Part shown: positions 33,205 through 42,794 of the stretch, piece by piece
How positions within the stretch are numbered: position 1 is the first letter of the stretch
Layout: each line of letters begins with the position of its first letter
Origin: Agrypnia vestita
Taxonomy: Eukaryota > Arthropoda > Insecta > Trichoptera > Phryganeidae
Length of the DNA stretch: 64,000 nt
NCBI GenBank assembly: GCA_016648135.1
Contig: JADDOH010001563.1
Span: 1-64,000 of the forward strand
Reading direction: 5' to 3'
Program-made: the position numbers and the translations under genes
The notes under the pieces: generated by a model
Databases searched by the model: none
What the model was told of the DNA's origin: nothing
Seen by the model: the letters and a program-made list of their open reading frames with translations, nothing else

Positions 33205-33490
33205 TTAATTTTATTGATCATTATATTTTGTTCATATGCTTTAATACATATATTAATTTTATTAATCGTGATATTTTGCTCATTCGTGTATTTATTTTAT
33301 TGATTATTATATCATATTTGCTCATCGTGTGCTTTTATGTGTTGATTTTATTAAACATTATATCATATTTTGCTTGCTTATATTCATTTCTTGATCATTA
33401 TATTTGATCATTATATGCTTTCATTTTATTTATCATCATATTTTGCTCTTATGTTAGTATATAGTATTTATGGATCGTTTTATTTTGCAT
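33205..33490. repeat. Degenerate tandem repeat, 'TTGATCATTATATTTTGCTC' unit
   Basis: Five or six diverged copies of a roughly 50-60 bp unit. Recognisable cores include TGATCATTATATTTTGTTCA, ATCGTGATATTTTGCTCATT, TGATTATTATATCATATTTG and ATTATATCATATTTTGCTTG. The spacers carry GCTTT(A/T)AT-like segments. AT-rich with strand asymmetry (T-rich on plus). Confidence 0.7.
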
Positions 33491-33494
33491 TTCG

Positions 33495-34495
33495 ATATGT
33501 TTAGATACATTCTGTAATACTTGACTACAATTTGAAAATTTCATTTTCAATGCACATGGAACCCACTGGAGTATCTTTTGGTGGAAATCCACATTGAAAA
33601 AAATGTTTATACTGAGCATTTTTAAATTTTTTTAATCATGTTATTACTTACCTATGCTCTGCATGTTATAACATATAAATATATCTTAGTTAATAGTATA
33701 TTGTATGCAATGTATTTTCGGGACACTATTTTGTCACCCGCCCTCGAAAGATATACCTCATTGCCATAGTAAAAAGAGAAAAATTACTGGTTCCTTCATA
33801 CACTCGAGGGGTTGTCATTCACTTTTATTATTCAGACCAAAAAGTCTGAGAAGAATACAACACAATTCCTTGTGTTTCCTCCCCAAAATTTTTCCCGATA
33901 GACATTTGCCTGAACTCCTGACTCGATTACCGTCCTGAGTGCATCGTCAGTTGTCGGAGAAGAAGAAGAGAGATGAAGATGGGCAAAGAAAATAAACTCT
34001 ATTTTGTTAGGAAAGCGATTCTTCGGCGGGATTGAGGTCTCTAGAAAATGTGAGCGAAAATTGAAATTGATTTCGACGGAAATGGAACATTGTCAAACAC
34101 TCGTTTCACTGACGAGTATTTTCATCAGTTTTGAAAGTGTTTTATACCTTGGATTGTATGTATTTTTTCTTTCGTATTTAAAAACAGTCACTTTTTACCA
34201 TATTTATAATTAAAAAAAACAGTGGAATTATTTTTAAAAAAATTGGTATACATTTATTTAAAAAACAAAACAATAAAGACAAAAAATTATAAATAAATCA
34301 TGTGATATTATTAGTCACTAATTTTATAATTGTGTTATTCTTCATTTTATTTTCTATTGTTACTAATTTCTTAATCTTAAAATGTGTATCTGTTACATGT
34401 TTTTCATCTAATTGCTATTTAAAAGAAATATGTATTGTACTTTAATATTAAACTAAAACAATCTATCAGGATCATTAAATCTGGACATTCACTGC
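33495..34495. other. No firm feature
   Basis: Unassigned. Minus-strand 34140-34090 reads CTGATGA, ACT/AGT, GAAAC, GAGT loop, GTT, a weak hammerhead-like order (see findings). Confidence 0.4.
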
Positions 34496-34499
34496 AAAT

Positions 34500-34960
34500 C
34501 AATCTGATTTTAAAACTGCGTCATATTTCATATTTTGTAATTTTAAATTTTAAATTGTAATTAACGCCTTTATAATAAAAAACTAACTTTTAAATACGTG
34601 GTTGAAGCCTCAAAGTGCGGGAGTAAATACAATTTATTCTTTAAAATCATCTCTTTATTTATTTACTTAAATAAAAAGCGTTTTAAAATTAAAATCACCA
34701 AAAAACGTAAAAAAAATTCCAAATAAAAAATAAAAATATATATTTATATTGAATATTTCTTAATTATTTAAGAACAGTTTATCACCATTAAGCTAGTTTT
34801 ATACTCTTAAGAAAACATATTTCACGTACATATAAACAAATATTCCGTTTCTAAGACACTGAAAACAATTTTTTTGCCGCAGCCTGTGGATTATTGCTTA
34901 TATTTTCTTGATTATTGTAAATAATATATGCATTTGCAGTGAATGTCCTGCCTTAATTGG
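34500..34960. mobile_element. Foldback family of 21930-22441, inverted partial copy
   Basis: CTTTAAAATCATCTCTTT and AAAAGCGTTTTAAAATTAAA (34640-34700), then ATTATTGCTTATATTTTCTT and GATTATTGTAAATAAT (34891-34926), are the reverse complements, in order, of 22105-22130, 22080-22100 and 21940-21985. The palindromic right arm of the other copy is not fully represented. Confidence 0.65.
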
Positions 34961-34964
34961 CCCG

Positions 34965-36065
34965 TTGATATATTTTGTATATTAAAAAAATACATACGTA
35001 AATAAATAAATTAAACACATCTCTGGCATTCTTAATGTAATATGAAAATATTTTTTGATATCCTCAATAAAGACGCGTGGGACAGGAATACCAAAAATGA
35101 GTGTCCATTACCGGTATGCAGCACTTGGTCATTCTGCTCTGCGTACAAAATACAATACTAAACAAGTTTGCTCCTCTCTACCTCTGCACTGTCCTTTACG
35201 CGAGTTACGATACGAAATTTTCCGTGTTCACGCACTCTAATAGAGCCTTGACTTAGTTTGATAGTAAAAATATTACGTGACGTGTTTTTATATCACTCAC
35301 ATGTGACAATAATATATATTCCGGCAGAAATAAAAGTACAAATGAAATGTATTAATTTGGGTAAATCATATAGTGCTTGGACATATGTTGGGTAATTATT
35401 ATTATGCTGAAAAAAATTATTAATATTTGAGTTGTCGCTATGTAAGCGACTTTAGCGCCTAGCATATGTCATATTTTTAATTAAATTTTGTATATGTGGC
35501 GACAACGAGGAAAAACTCGAAGAAGATACGGAGATAATGTAGTGAAAGATGCAAGAAATCTTTCTGTACGACTGGAGGACTTACCATGATGACTGACGGC
35601 AGTGTCAAAAATTAAATGGGAAGCCAAAGATCCTCAATGAATCGTAGCTTCATGTTTTTTTTTGTAATTGCAAGATAAATTGCTACATTTACCGTACAAT
35701 TCATGAGAAGACCTTGTATGGAAGCGATCTTATGCATTCATTAAATACATGATATAATCACTCTGTTAGTCTAAAACTTACACACTACGCGTTATAATGT
35801 CCTTATACATCATATCCGTTCTGCATTTTGTCTCATAGTAAGCGTAGTCAGTGTAGTTGTCAAGAAGCTCTACTTTGATTTATACAACTCTGTATGTTTA
35901 TTATATATTTTATGGGTATGTTTATTATATAGTTATGGGACGAGTCTCATCTGCTACATGTCCCACCTCCTTGCTTTCAACTTCTTCGTTCCATTAGGTT
36001 ATCACGTATACTGCCGTAATTCGCAACCGTAAACCGTAAGACCTTATTTTTGAAGACCTTCAACT
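34965..36065. other. No feature identified
   Basis: About 1.1 kb, unassigned. Confidence 0.45.
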
Positions 36066-36069
36066 AGCT

Positions 36070-36172
36070 TAAATATCAGATGATTATATATTTATATGTC
36101 GTTTATATGATTATATATGTCGTATATAATCGATTATATTTATATGATTATATATGTCGTTTGACATATTTA
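36070..36172. repeat. Tandem AT repeat with 'GATTATATATGTCGT' unit
   Basis: GATTATATATTTATATGTCG, GATTATATATGTCGTATATA and GATTATATATGTCGTTTGAC follow each other with short spacers, three to four copies. Confidence 0.7.
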
Positions 36173-36200
36173 GGTATTAAAATATACGTATTTTTCTCGG

Positions 36201-36237
36201 ATTTTCGACGTATCGCTGGAGTCACAGCAACTTAGGA
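36201..36237 (-). ncRNA. Hammerhead-like motif, strongly decayed
   Basis: Minus strand: CTAAGTT (expected CTGAAGA), GCTG/CAGC helix II with a TGACTC loop, GATAC (expected GAAAC), GTC, GAAAATC. The TGACTCC loop and the GTCGA junction match the better copy at 54309-54370, so this is a mutated relative. Confidence 0.35.
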
Positions 36238-37045
36238 GTGTGCCCCTTCGCCACGGGGTTCGAAGACGCACTCACTGCAACCAGCTATCTTGCAGTTATG
36301 TGAGAGGCCACAAACCGGAAAAAAGCGAAAGTTTGGAAAAATATTTAATTTTTATTACATAAATAATTTAACATTAAATATTTTCCAGAAGTGGTCAATC
36401 ACATAGCTGTTTACTCTAGGCGTATAACTCGTTATTTGTCGATTACGTTTTTTGATAATTTGACACCCGAGCAGCTAACACCTAATGAAGTATATTGATG
36501 GATATATGTAGAAATTGATTGGATCGTTGCTACTAATGTGTATCAAAGTCGGCCAATTTCATTTAAATATTTATGTAGCACTTCAAATAAAAATTTACGA
36601 AACACGTTAGAATGCCACCAGATGATTTATATCACTTTTGTTTAAATAAAGTGAGACAAAGTATGCATTGAATTTATTTTGAAAATATTTCGCGTTTTGT
36701 AATTAAACATTCTAACGGAATTTAGACAAAATGAGAAATCAACGTTTAACGATTGACGAGAAAATTTTATATATAAAGATTCAGAAATATTTTTTATTTA
36801 GCACACGGTTCTTTGACGATTAAATCCGATCACTATGAAAGATAAAATTATAATTAGTCTATGATTATTTTACCAACCTTTACCAACCGCCCTATATAAA
36901 CGTATGATTACATATATGTTATTTTTAAACTTATATGTCTTGTTTTTAGTAAGAGATCTATTGTTTCCTTTGGAAGTAACTATATTATTAGTTGCAATAT
37001 TTTTCATATACGCAACTCCTAGCCTAATTTTATTAAATAGAAAAA

Positions 37046-37150
37046 ATTAACTTCTTCTACCCCTTATCCAATTAGTTTGGGGTCCCTGCATTGCATAAAA
37101 GATTTCAACTTTTCCCGTTATGGGTTTCGCTCTCACGACAGCCCAATTCA
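37046..37150. repeat. Dispersed 'CCCTTATCC...CCCTGCA' repeat, copy 2
   Basis: CTTCTTCTACCCCTTATCC, GTTTGGGGTCCCTGCATTGC and TTCAACTTTTCCCGTTATGG follow the order of the copy at 17471-17625. Confidence 0.55.
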
Positions 37151-37224
37151 GTTGCAACCTCGCTTCGCAGCAGTCCTCCAACTGTTTCGATTCAATATAT
37201 AAAAAAATTAAAAATTGACGACCA

Positions 37225-37600
37225 CTGTAGGCGAACTGTTAATGGGTTTGCATTGGTTTGGTTTAAACGACCGGTGCGGGGCAAGAACATCTTGCCCGGT
37301 AGTATTAAAAAAATTACAACCTGGGGACGAATGAGCAGGATCGATATATATGGGGACTCTTGTCCCTCTAGCATCCCAAACGAACCAATCGCGCTCGAGG
37401 GATATTGCCCAACAAGAAGCCCGAGGCGCCGACAAAGTACCAAACTCATTATCTCATCGACCGGCGCCCGCGACACCACGCTCAAACTCGCGCTTCGTAT
37501 ATTGTTGTATAACGCATTCTCCTAACATTTAAAGTTATGTGACTTCAATAAACCAACGAGTTAATTGTGAGTACATCTTTCTATTCATCGTGTATCACAT
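37225..37600 (+). other. GC-richer block, possible solo-LTR remnant
   Basis: The block is clearly less AT-rich than its surroundings and open on both strands. Its 3' part has CAATAAACC (possible polyadenylation signal) followed by GAGTTAATTGTGAGTACATC, which recalls the R-U5 part of insect LTRs. I find no second LTR, primer-binding site or gag/pol, and the ends are not defined. Open frames (37091-37525 plus, 37485-37192 minus) carry no domain I know. Confidence 0.25.
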
Positions 37601-37904
37601 CCCGCCTTATATACACCTTCACGCGCATTCACACGCACGCCTTCTGTGTTCACTCTACATGCATCAGACTGATTGTACATTTTGGCAGAGGTGCACAATC
37701 ACACTGATTCCTTCGCGAATACACGCACATTACATCAAATCATATTCACCACATGGTGACACCCATGTATTATACAAAACAACCATCTGCCAAAGAACGG
37801 TCCAGGGTCGGCGGTGGGTACCATTCACAGTTTTTTATTTCATCAGCATTCAAAGTTATTATGTGTTAAAAAATAATTTTATTATTTGTTTTAATCTACT
37901 TACA

Positions 37905-38015
37905 TTGATTAATTAGGTGTAATTAATAAATATAATAGATTGAAATAAAAAATTAAATTAATTTTTTTAAATGTCAATTTACAAAGTCGCTCAACCAATT
38001 GCAAAAAAAAAAATT
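37905..38015 (+). repeat. PLE 3' tail block
   Basis: TTAGGTGTAATTAATAAATA and AATGTCAATTTACAAAGTCG with CTCAACCAATTGCAAAA match, in order, 47189-47285 downstream of PLE copy 4 (AGGTGTAATTAATTAATA, AATGTCAATGTACAAAGTTG, CTCAACCAATTG). It lies about 200 bp upstream of PLE copy 3 in the same orientation. Confidence 0.65.
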
Positions 38016-38224
38016 TGTTAATTTGAATTTGTCTCAAGTCATATTTAAAGATGAAGACTAACTTCAAATATTGAAAAAATGTTAAAAATTAAGAATTTTT
38101 AAAATTAAATATATGTTTTTTTATGTTTATAGCGTTAATTAGTGTTTGGACATAAATATTAATTTTAATTAATTAAAAACTTTGTATTGACCACTTAGAC
38201 TAACTTTGTGTCTACTGAACTGTC

Positions 38225-38440
38225 ATTTATATGGGTAAAACGGCAGGTGATTTCAATGTTAGAGTAAAGGAACATATAAGATGTCTCAATAACAATAACT
38301 TATCTTAATTTTTGAACCTTTATTTAATAATGAATAGAGGCCTTAGATTGAATTAGAAAAATTAAATCAAGAAATGCCTGAACACTAAAGCCAATATAAT
38401 TAACAACTAGATAAATGTTATGAATAGCCCGTTATTTGTT
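38225..38440 (+). pseudogene. Penelope-like element GIY-YIG relic (copy 3)
   Basis: The plus strand gives IYMGKTAGDFNVRVKEHIRC and LNNNNLS, then NRGLRLN, KKCLNTKANIINN and INVMNSPLFVIF. These are the GIY-YIG 'YIGKT..F..R.KEH' block, the 'RGLRLN.LE.LEI' helix and the 'NIINNQ.N...SPLF' end of a PLE endonuclease. A frame loss near the middle and missing residues make it dead. A hammerhead-like motif follows 115 bp downstream. In intact PLEs this domain follows the reverse transcriptase and nicks the target DNA. Confidence 0.85.
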
Positions 38441-38553
38441 ATATTCCCATTTCGGTGTTCACTTGTCAATTACCCCAGCCAAAACTGTAGCTACGCCCCT
38501 GTTCAAAAATTGATTTATTTGATAAAACAAGCAATGGACAGTTAGCATGTGTC

Positions 38554-38593
38554 CGTCCTGACAAAGATACAGTGGTTTCGAAACCAGTAGACG
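38554..38593 (+). ncRNA. PLE-associated hammerhead-like motif
   Basis: Plus strand: CGTC, then CTGACAA (expected CTGACGA), extra A, helix II GATAC/GTTTC with one mismatch, GAAAC, CAGT giving mini-helix III AC-CA-GT, then A as cleavage base and GACG. Helix I (CGTC/GACG) has four perfect pairs. One core G is mutated to A. It sits 115 bp after the GIY-YIG relic in the same orientation, the place PLEs are known to carry hammerheads. Confidence 0.7.
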
Positions 38594-38599
38594 TAAAGT

Positions 38600-39120
38600 T
38601 ACTCCAAGTGGTTAAGTCAAGTTTTTAATTAATTAAAATTAATAATTTATTTAATTCAGTTGGCAAAAAGAGCATAAACTAAAAATAAAGGTTGTGAAGA
38701 CACGTTCATAAACGAATTAGCTTATCAATTAAGAGATAAAGAAAACTGCCTTGTGTGATCGGATTCTATTTATTCTGAAAATCATTGCACCTGGTCCAGG
38801 CTAGAGATTTTTCCATGTAAAATAAAATATAAATTCGTGCGTATATACGGTGATTTTAAAATTTATTTCTCTCACGAAATAAACCAGGTAAAGAGTCACT
38901 CTTTATGCCGATTCCAATCAATAACACCGAGTTAATAATTCCTCCCCTAAGTAACTCAATATCGGGGAATGACTTCCACCGCGCGCCCTTTTTTCTGTAC
39001 ACAATCAATCACCAGGGAGTTCTGGATAACCAGAACACGTGTTTTACTTCCAGAAAAAGGAGGGACACGTATCCACCCCCATTCATTTAAATTCAGCTAA
39101 AAACGACAGCTTTGTAACCA
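38600..39120. other. No feature identified
   Basis: Unassigned. The 61-codon frame at 38905-39090 has no recognisable motif. Confidence 0.45.
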
Positions 39121-39126
39121 ATACAC

Positions 39127-39644
39127 AGGGTGTACCAGAGCTAGCAGCAGAAACTTGGCAGATAGATTTCTGACTATGTTATGAGTCTAAAATGTTCAAG
39201 CAACCATGGCCTAATATCAATAGTTATGGAGATATGCAATATCAAAAATTCGCATTTTTTTTTCAATATTTCTTACTTATTTTTTGCAAACCGTTAAACT
39301 GTCATTACAGTATCTTATGTCGATTATGAAATATTCATTCGCTTTAATATAAGTCGAATAAAATGATAAAAACCTTGCAAAAATTTAAAAAAAGTCATTT
39401 TTCACAAGGTTTTTATCATTTAAGTTGTATTGAAGCAAATGAATTTTTCATAATCGATATAAGTTACTGTAATGATAGTTCAACTTTTTGCAAAAAATAA
39501 GTCAGAAATATTGAAAAAAAAAACTTTGATGTTGCATATCTCCATAACTATTGATATTAGGTCATGGTTGCTTGAACATTTTAGACTCACAACATAGTCA
39601 GGAATCTACCGTCCAAGTTTCTGCTGCTAGCTCTGGTACACCCT
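39127..39644. mobile_element. 518-bp near-perfect palindromic element, copy 2
   Basis: The ends are AGGGTGTACCAGAGCTAGCA and TGCTAGCTCTGGTACACCCT, exact inverses. The arms, about 240 bp each, pair through CAAGCAACCATGGCC, AATAGTTATGGAGATATGCA, CTTATTTTTTGCAA and AAAATGATAAAAACCTTG. The centre is AATTTAAAAAAAGTC. There is no coding capacity. The 25361-25983 element is a diverged copy. A transcript would fold into one very long hairpin. Confidence 0.9.
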
Positions 39645-39832
39645 TTATATCGAATTATATTTTTGGCTAGTAAAGAAGAATATCAGAAAAATAAAGTTAC
39701 AACTAAATAAAGCTATGAGAATAATATTGAGAAAATGTATCGAATCGCTACAATGTTGAAAGAAATCAATATGATGATATTCAAGAACACATTTTTATTG
39801 TGAAGTTGAAATTTTTCAGAACATAGTTCTGT

Positions 39833-39960
39833 GATATTTCAAACCAAATTTATTAATCAATTAGAAAGACATGCAGAAAAATCAAATCAACGAGAAAATA
39901 TTTTAGCCGCTAACGGATTCAAACCCAGATCACCTAACTTTCCGTGCAGTATGTTACAAA
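39833..39960 (-). repeat. SINE family B, copy 2
   Basis: The minus strand reads CTGGGTTTGAATCC (degenerate B box), GCGGCTAAAATATTTTCTCG, TTGATTTGATTTTTCTGCAT and CTAATTGATTAATAAATTTG, matching the body at 24640-24760. It lies head-to-head with copy 3. Confidence 0.65.
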
Positions 39961-40154
39961 TTACACCACATCCGCCTGGTTCTTTTTTGCCAATCTTATA
40001 CTTATCTGTAAGTCTCATTTATAAATTGATTAACATATATATTATCCATTTTTAGAGCAATCTACTTTTTCTGGTGCGGTATGCAAAAATTACTTTGTGT
40101 AACTGCCACTAGGGGATGCCAGAATTAACCGTTTAATCCATTTTTTTAATTTTT

Positions 40155-40262
40155 GGACACGTTTGATGACATATAGTAGCCAAAATATTTTTTCGTTGAT
40201 TTGATTTTTCTGCATGTCTTTCAAATTGATAAGAACATTGGTTTCAATATAATGAATGACCT
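40155..40262 (+). repeat. SINE family B, copy 3
   Basis: GTAGCCAAAATATTTTTTCG, TTGATTTGATTTTTCTGCAT and GTCTTTCAAATTGATAAGAA match the family body. The B box region is lost. Confidence 0.65.
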
Positions 40263-40671
40263 TAACAGTTATATTGATATTTAAATATCTCACCAGAAAA
40301 GTGTTGACAGAACCTATGCAAATCAATATAAGCTCAAAAAATGTAAGAATGGAAGGAACCTGCCATTCAATGGACACCTACCACGTTCTCAGGACAGTTT
40401 TATGAGTGAAAACTCCCATATCTGTCCTACTCATACGTCGCCAGGTTGACAATTTTTTAACACTAAAGCCTTTTTCTGTGCCGCGTCGCGTAAACGAAAA
40501 TTTACTCTTCCACATTCAACTCTTTAATGTAAACAAAAAAAGTTACATTATTATAAAGTGAAGTTTAGAAGGTCCTAATGAATTTAGGGCTAAACTGGCA
40601 TTCAGGATATCCGGATATCAAAAATCTATGATGCAATAACTAACCATCACGTCATTTTCCTGTAAGTGTAC

Positions 40672-40900
40672 ATAGAGAGAATAGAACGCCACATTATTCT
40701 ATCTCGGCCCACCGTTTTTGCTTCGGCTAAATTCATACAAACTCTACGGTTGTTAAGGCCTTTAACATTAGCATCCTCCAAAATTTGTAGTATCTGATCG
40801 TGCCCGGTCTTTCACCGACGCCTTCATTTCTTGCTGCCTTCAACACTTGCCTTATACATTTTCTTAAACATCCTTTCTTAATGCCATTAACGTAATCATT
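40672..40900 (-). pseudogene. LINE polymerase C-terminal relic (family 4)
   Basis: The minus strand gives RMFKKMYKASVEGS, GHDQILQILEDANVKGLNNR, RVCMNLAEA and DRIMWRSILS. These follow the family order 'R....IY.A.V.G', 'D.I...L...NVK.LNNRR.CM', 'VDEA', 'DR..W.S...AY'. Several frames are needed. Confidence 0.65.
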
Positions 40901-40904
40901 ATTG

Positions 40905-41838
40905 TGTTAAAATACATATCAGGATAAATACTTAACTACGATGCAAAAATTATTTTTGAATTCTTCTAGAATATTTACGTTAAAAAATCGTCAAAAAAGC
41001 CTTAGACACAGACATAGTCAAAGCAGAACTTCTATTTGTATTCAATACCGCAGAAGAATGAAAGTATCTCGATTTTTTGGATGACAAGAATCATATCATT
41101 CCATTACCCACCGCTTACGTTATTCATCTTTCTTGACACACTTTCATCTTAAGTGACAGATGAATTTGTTGTGATGTTATTTTTCATAAAATATCTCGTA
41201 TATCCATCTCAACTCCATCATATAGGACATCTCAATCGAGCCGATCGCAATATTTAAAAAAGAGAAATATTCTCAATAATAAATATTTTTATTTTATTTT
41301 TAATATTTAATTAGACAATTATGCAAATAATTATGTTTAACAATTAAGGATTAAGTGTGAAAATGACGGCTAGTCTCCTTGGCTGGTGCCCAGGATTCGG
41401 TTATCAGCTAGGCAACACTTCTATTGTAATTTGATTAACTGAATTCGATCTGTCTGGAAAAATTTTATAGCGACGGGAGGCAGGAAAGTGAAATACCTAA
41501 AAGAATCGCACCCGGCACTCTATTTTTTTATTTTTTATTTATTTAATTGATAATATATATAATATTTTATTACAATGATACCTTGAAATGTTAATAATTC
41601 AATTTTTTTTAAACCTCAACAAAAAGAATTATGATTCTTGTGTGTGGTGAGGGAGAATCACTTACATTATTAAATATAGGTAGTGTAATCTGTTTTAATA
41701 AATAATAATAATTTGGTAATATACTATTTATCTAATATATCAAAAATGTTAATTAATTATATAATATATACATAGAATAAGCAGTCAAATAAATAATAAA
41801 AATAATAAATTAAGCGTTTTTTCGTTTACAGAGTAGAA
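40905..41838. other. No feature identified
   Basis: About 930 bases of AT-rich unassigned sequence. Confidence 0.5.
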
Positions 41839-41895
41839 TTTCATAACACAATGATTTATACACAACGTTTTATTCCACTAATTTGAGTTATATGA

Positions 41896-41938
41896 GCCTA
41901 AGCGCTTTCGATGGGCACAGCCATCATCTTCAGAGGAA
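41896..41938 (-). ncRNA. Hammerhead-like motif (left arm of hairpin element)
   Basis: Minus strand: CCT, CTGAAGA, extra T, perfect five-pair helix II GATGG/CCATC with loop CTGTGC, GAAAG, palindromic AGCGCT, U, then AGG. Helix I has three pairs (CCT/AGG). The base after GAAA is G where C is usual, compensated in an AGCGCU palindrome. Confidence 0.55.
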
Positions 41939-41959
41939 ATATTAGAACTAGTTCTAGTA

Positions 41960-42000
41960 TTGCCTCTGAAGATGATGGTTGTGCCCATCGAAAGTGGAAT
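41960..42000 (+). ncRNA. Hammerhead-like motif, helix III lost (right arm)
   Basis: CTGAAGA at 41966-41972, T, GATGG TTGTGC CCATC, GAAAG at 41990. After this it runs straight into GGAATAAAACG, lacking the AGCGCT palindrome and helix I partner seen in the left arm. Confidence 0.4.
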
Positions 42001-42113
42001 AAAACGTTATGTATATATCATTGTGTTAAATAATAATATAGAATAAGCAGTCAAAAGAGACTAAACTCAATCACGTTCCCTATATAGTACGGTGATATGA
42101 AAATCCGAGCTTA

Positions 42114-42450
42114 GTGTCACGAAAAAATTACTGTTTTCAAATCTGTGCACAGGCCCACCCTAAAATATGGCCATCAAATTTGGATCCTGACGGAGAGAGT
42201 GAGAGCAAGGATCCAGGCTGCCGAGAGGAGTTTTCAAAGGGGGGAAGCGGGAGTCACACTGATGGACAGAGTGAGAAGTGCCGACATAAGGCACGTACTC
42301 GGCATGGAGCTCCTACTCCTACACATAGAAAAATTTCAAATGAGGTAGCTTGGACATGTGCTATGAATGCTAGAGGAACGAACACCAAGAAGAATCCTCT
42401 TGGCGACCCTGGAAGGAAGACGGCCGGTGGGTCGTCTTGGAACTATTGAC
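42114..42450 (+). pseudogene. LINE polymerase C-terminal relic (family 5)
   Basis: The plus-strand frame beginning at 42145 reads MHRPTLKYGHQIWILTERVR, ARIQAAERSFQRGEAGVTLM, DRVRSADIRHVLGMELLLLH, IEKFQMR, stop, LGHVL, stop, LEERTPRRILLATLEGRRPV. This is the 'RP.L.YGHE.W..TERVRSRIQAAEM.FLR', 'DRVRS.DIR..LG.EPLLL..E..QLRW.GH' tail of a LINE polymerase distinct from the others here. Two stops interrupt it. Good conservation otherwise suggests a younger copy than families 1 and 4. Confidence 0.85.
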
Positions 42451-42451
42451 C

Positions 42452-42505
42452 CTGAAACATGTTGATTTTTTCAATATATAAATGGTGAAAACAAAGTATA
42501 TTTAC
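42452..42505 (+). repeat. 3' block shared with the 57841 hammerhead element
   Basis: CTGAAACATGTTGATTTTTTC and GGTGAAAACAAAGTA match CGAAACATGTAGATTTTTTA and GGTGAAAACAAAGTA at 57870-57917. Only the part downstream of the GAAAC box is present, so the ribozyme core is truncated. Confidence 0.6.
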
Positions 42506-42790
42506 TCCCTTTCTTTTAACTCGTAGCGTCTGCTTGCTTGCTTGCCTGTCTGTCGATCCAATCGAGCTGAAACTGCGCAGACAGACACGTGGCGACGATA
42601 AAAATGATCTAACAATTTTAGTTCAAAAAAAATTAATAATTATAGTATAATTTTGGATTTTTCGAAATTTTTTATTACTCGCTTTCGTAGCGTCGCCCAA
42701 CTCGAGCCCAACGCGTAGGTTAAACGCCAAACCTGTTTCCACTAGTAAGTGAGAAAGGGAGTTTAATAAAACTATGTTTTTATGGGTTAG
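42504..42790 (-). mobile_element. 'TACTCCCTTTCTC' MITE family, copy E
   Basis: It starts TTTACTCCCTTTCTTTTAAC and ends GTGAGAAAGGGAGTTTAATA, with GTTTTTATGGGTTAG after. Family blocks AATCGAGCTGAAAC and ACGCGTAGGTTAAACGCC are present in inverted orientation. Confidence 0.85.
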
Positions 42791-42794
42791 TTTT

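Larger units (their letters stand above)
41844..42027. mobile_element. 184-bp hairpin element with hammerhead-like motifs in both arms
   Basis: Ends AACACAATG and CATTGTGTT are inverted. Arms pair through ACAACGTTTTATTCCACT / AGTGGAATAAAACGTT and CTTTCGATGGGCACAGCCAT with its partner at 41972-41994, then CATCTTCAGAGG / CCTCTGAAGATG. The left arm has an extra 22 bases (TTTGAGTTATATGAGCCTAA). No coding capacity. Confidence 0.85.

Noticed and set aside
37091..37525. 144-codon plus-strand frame (and two minus-strand frames) in a GC-richer block
   Set aside because: Open on both strands with no domain. More likely an LTR-like or other repeat than a gene, so recorded only as a low-confidence block.
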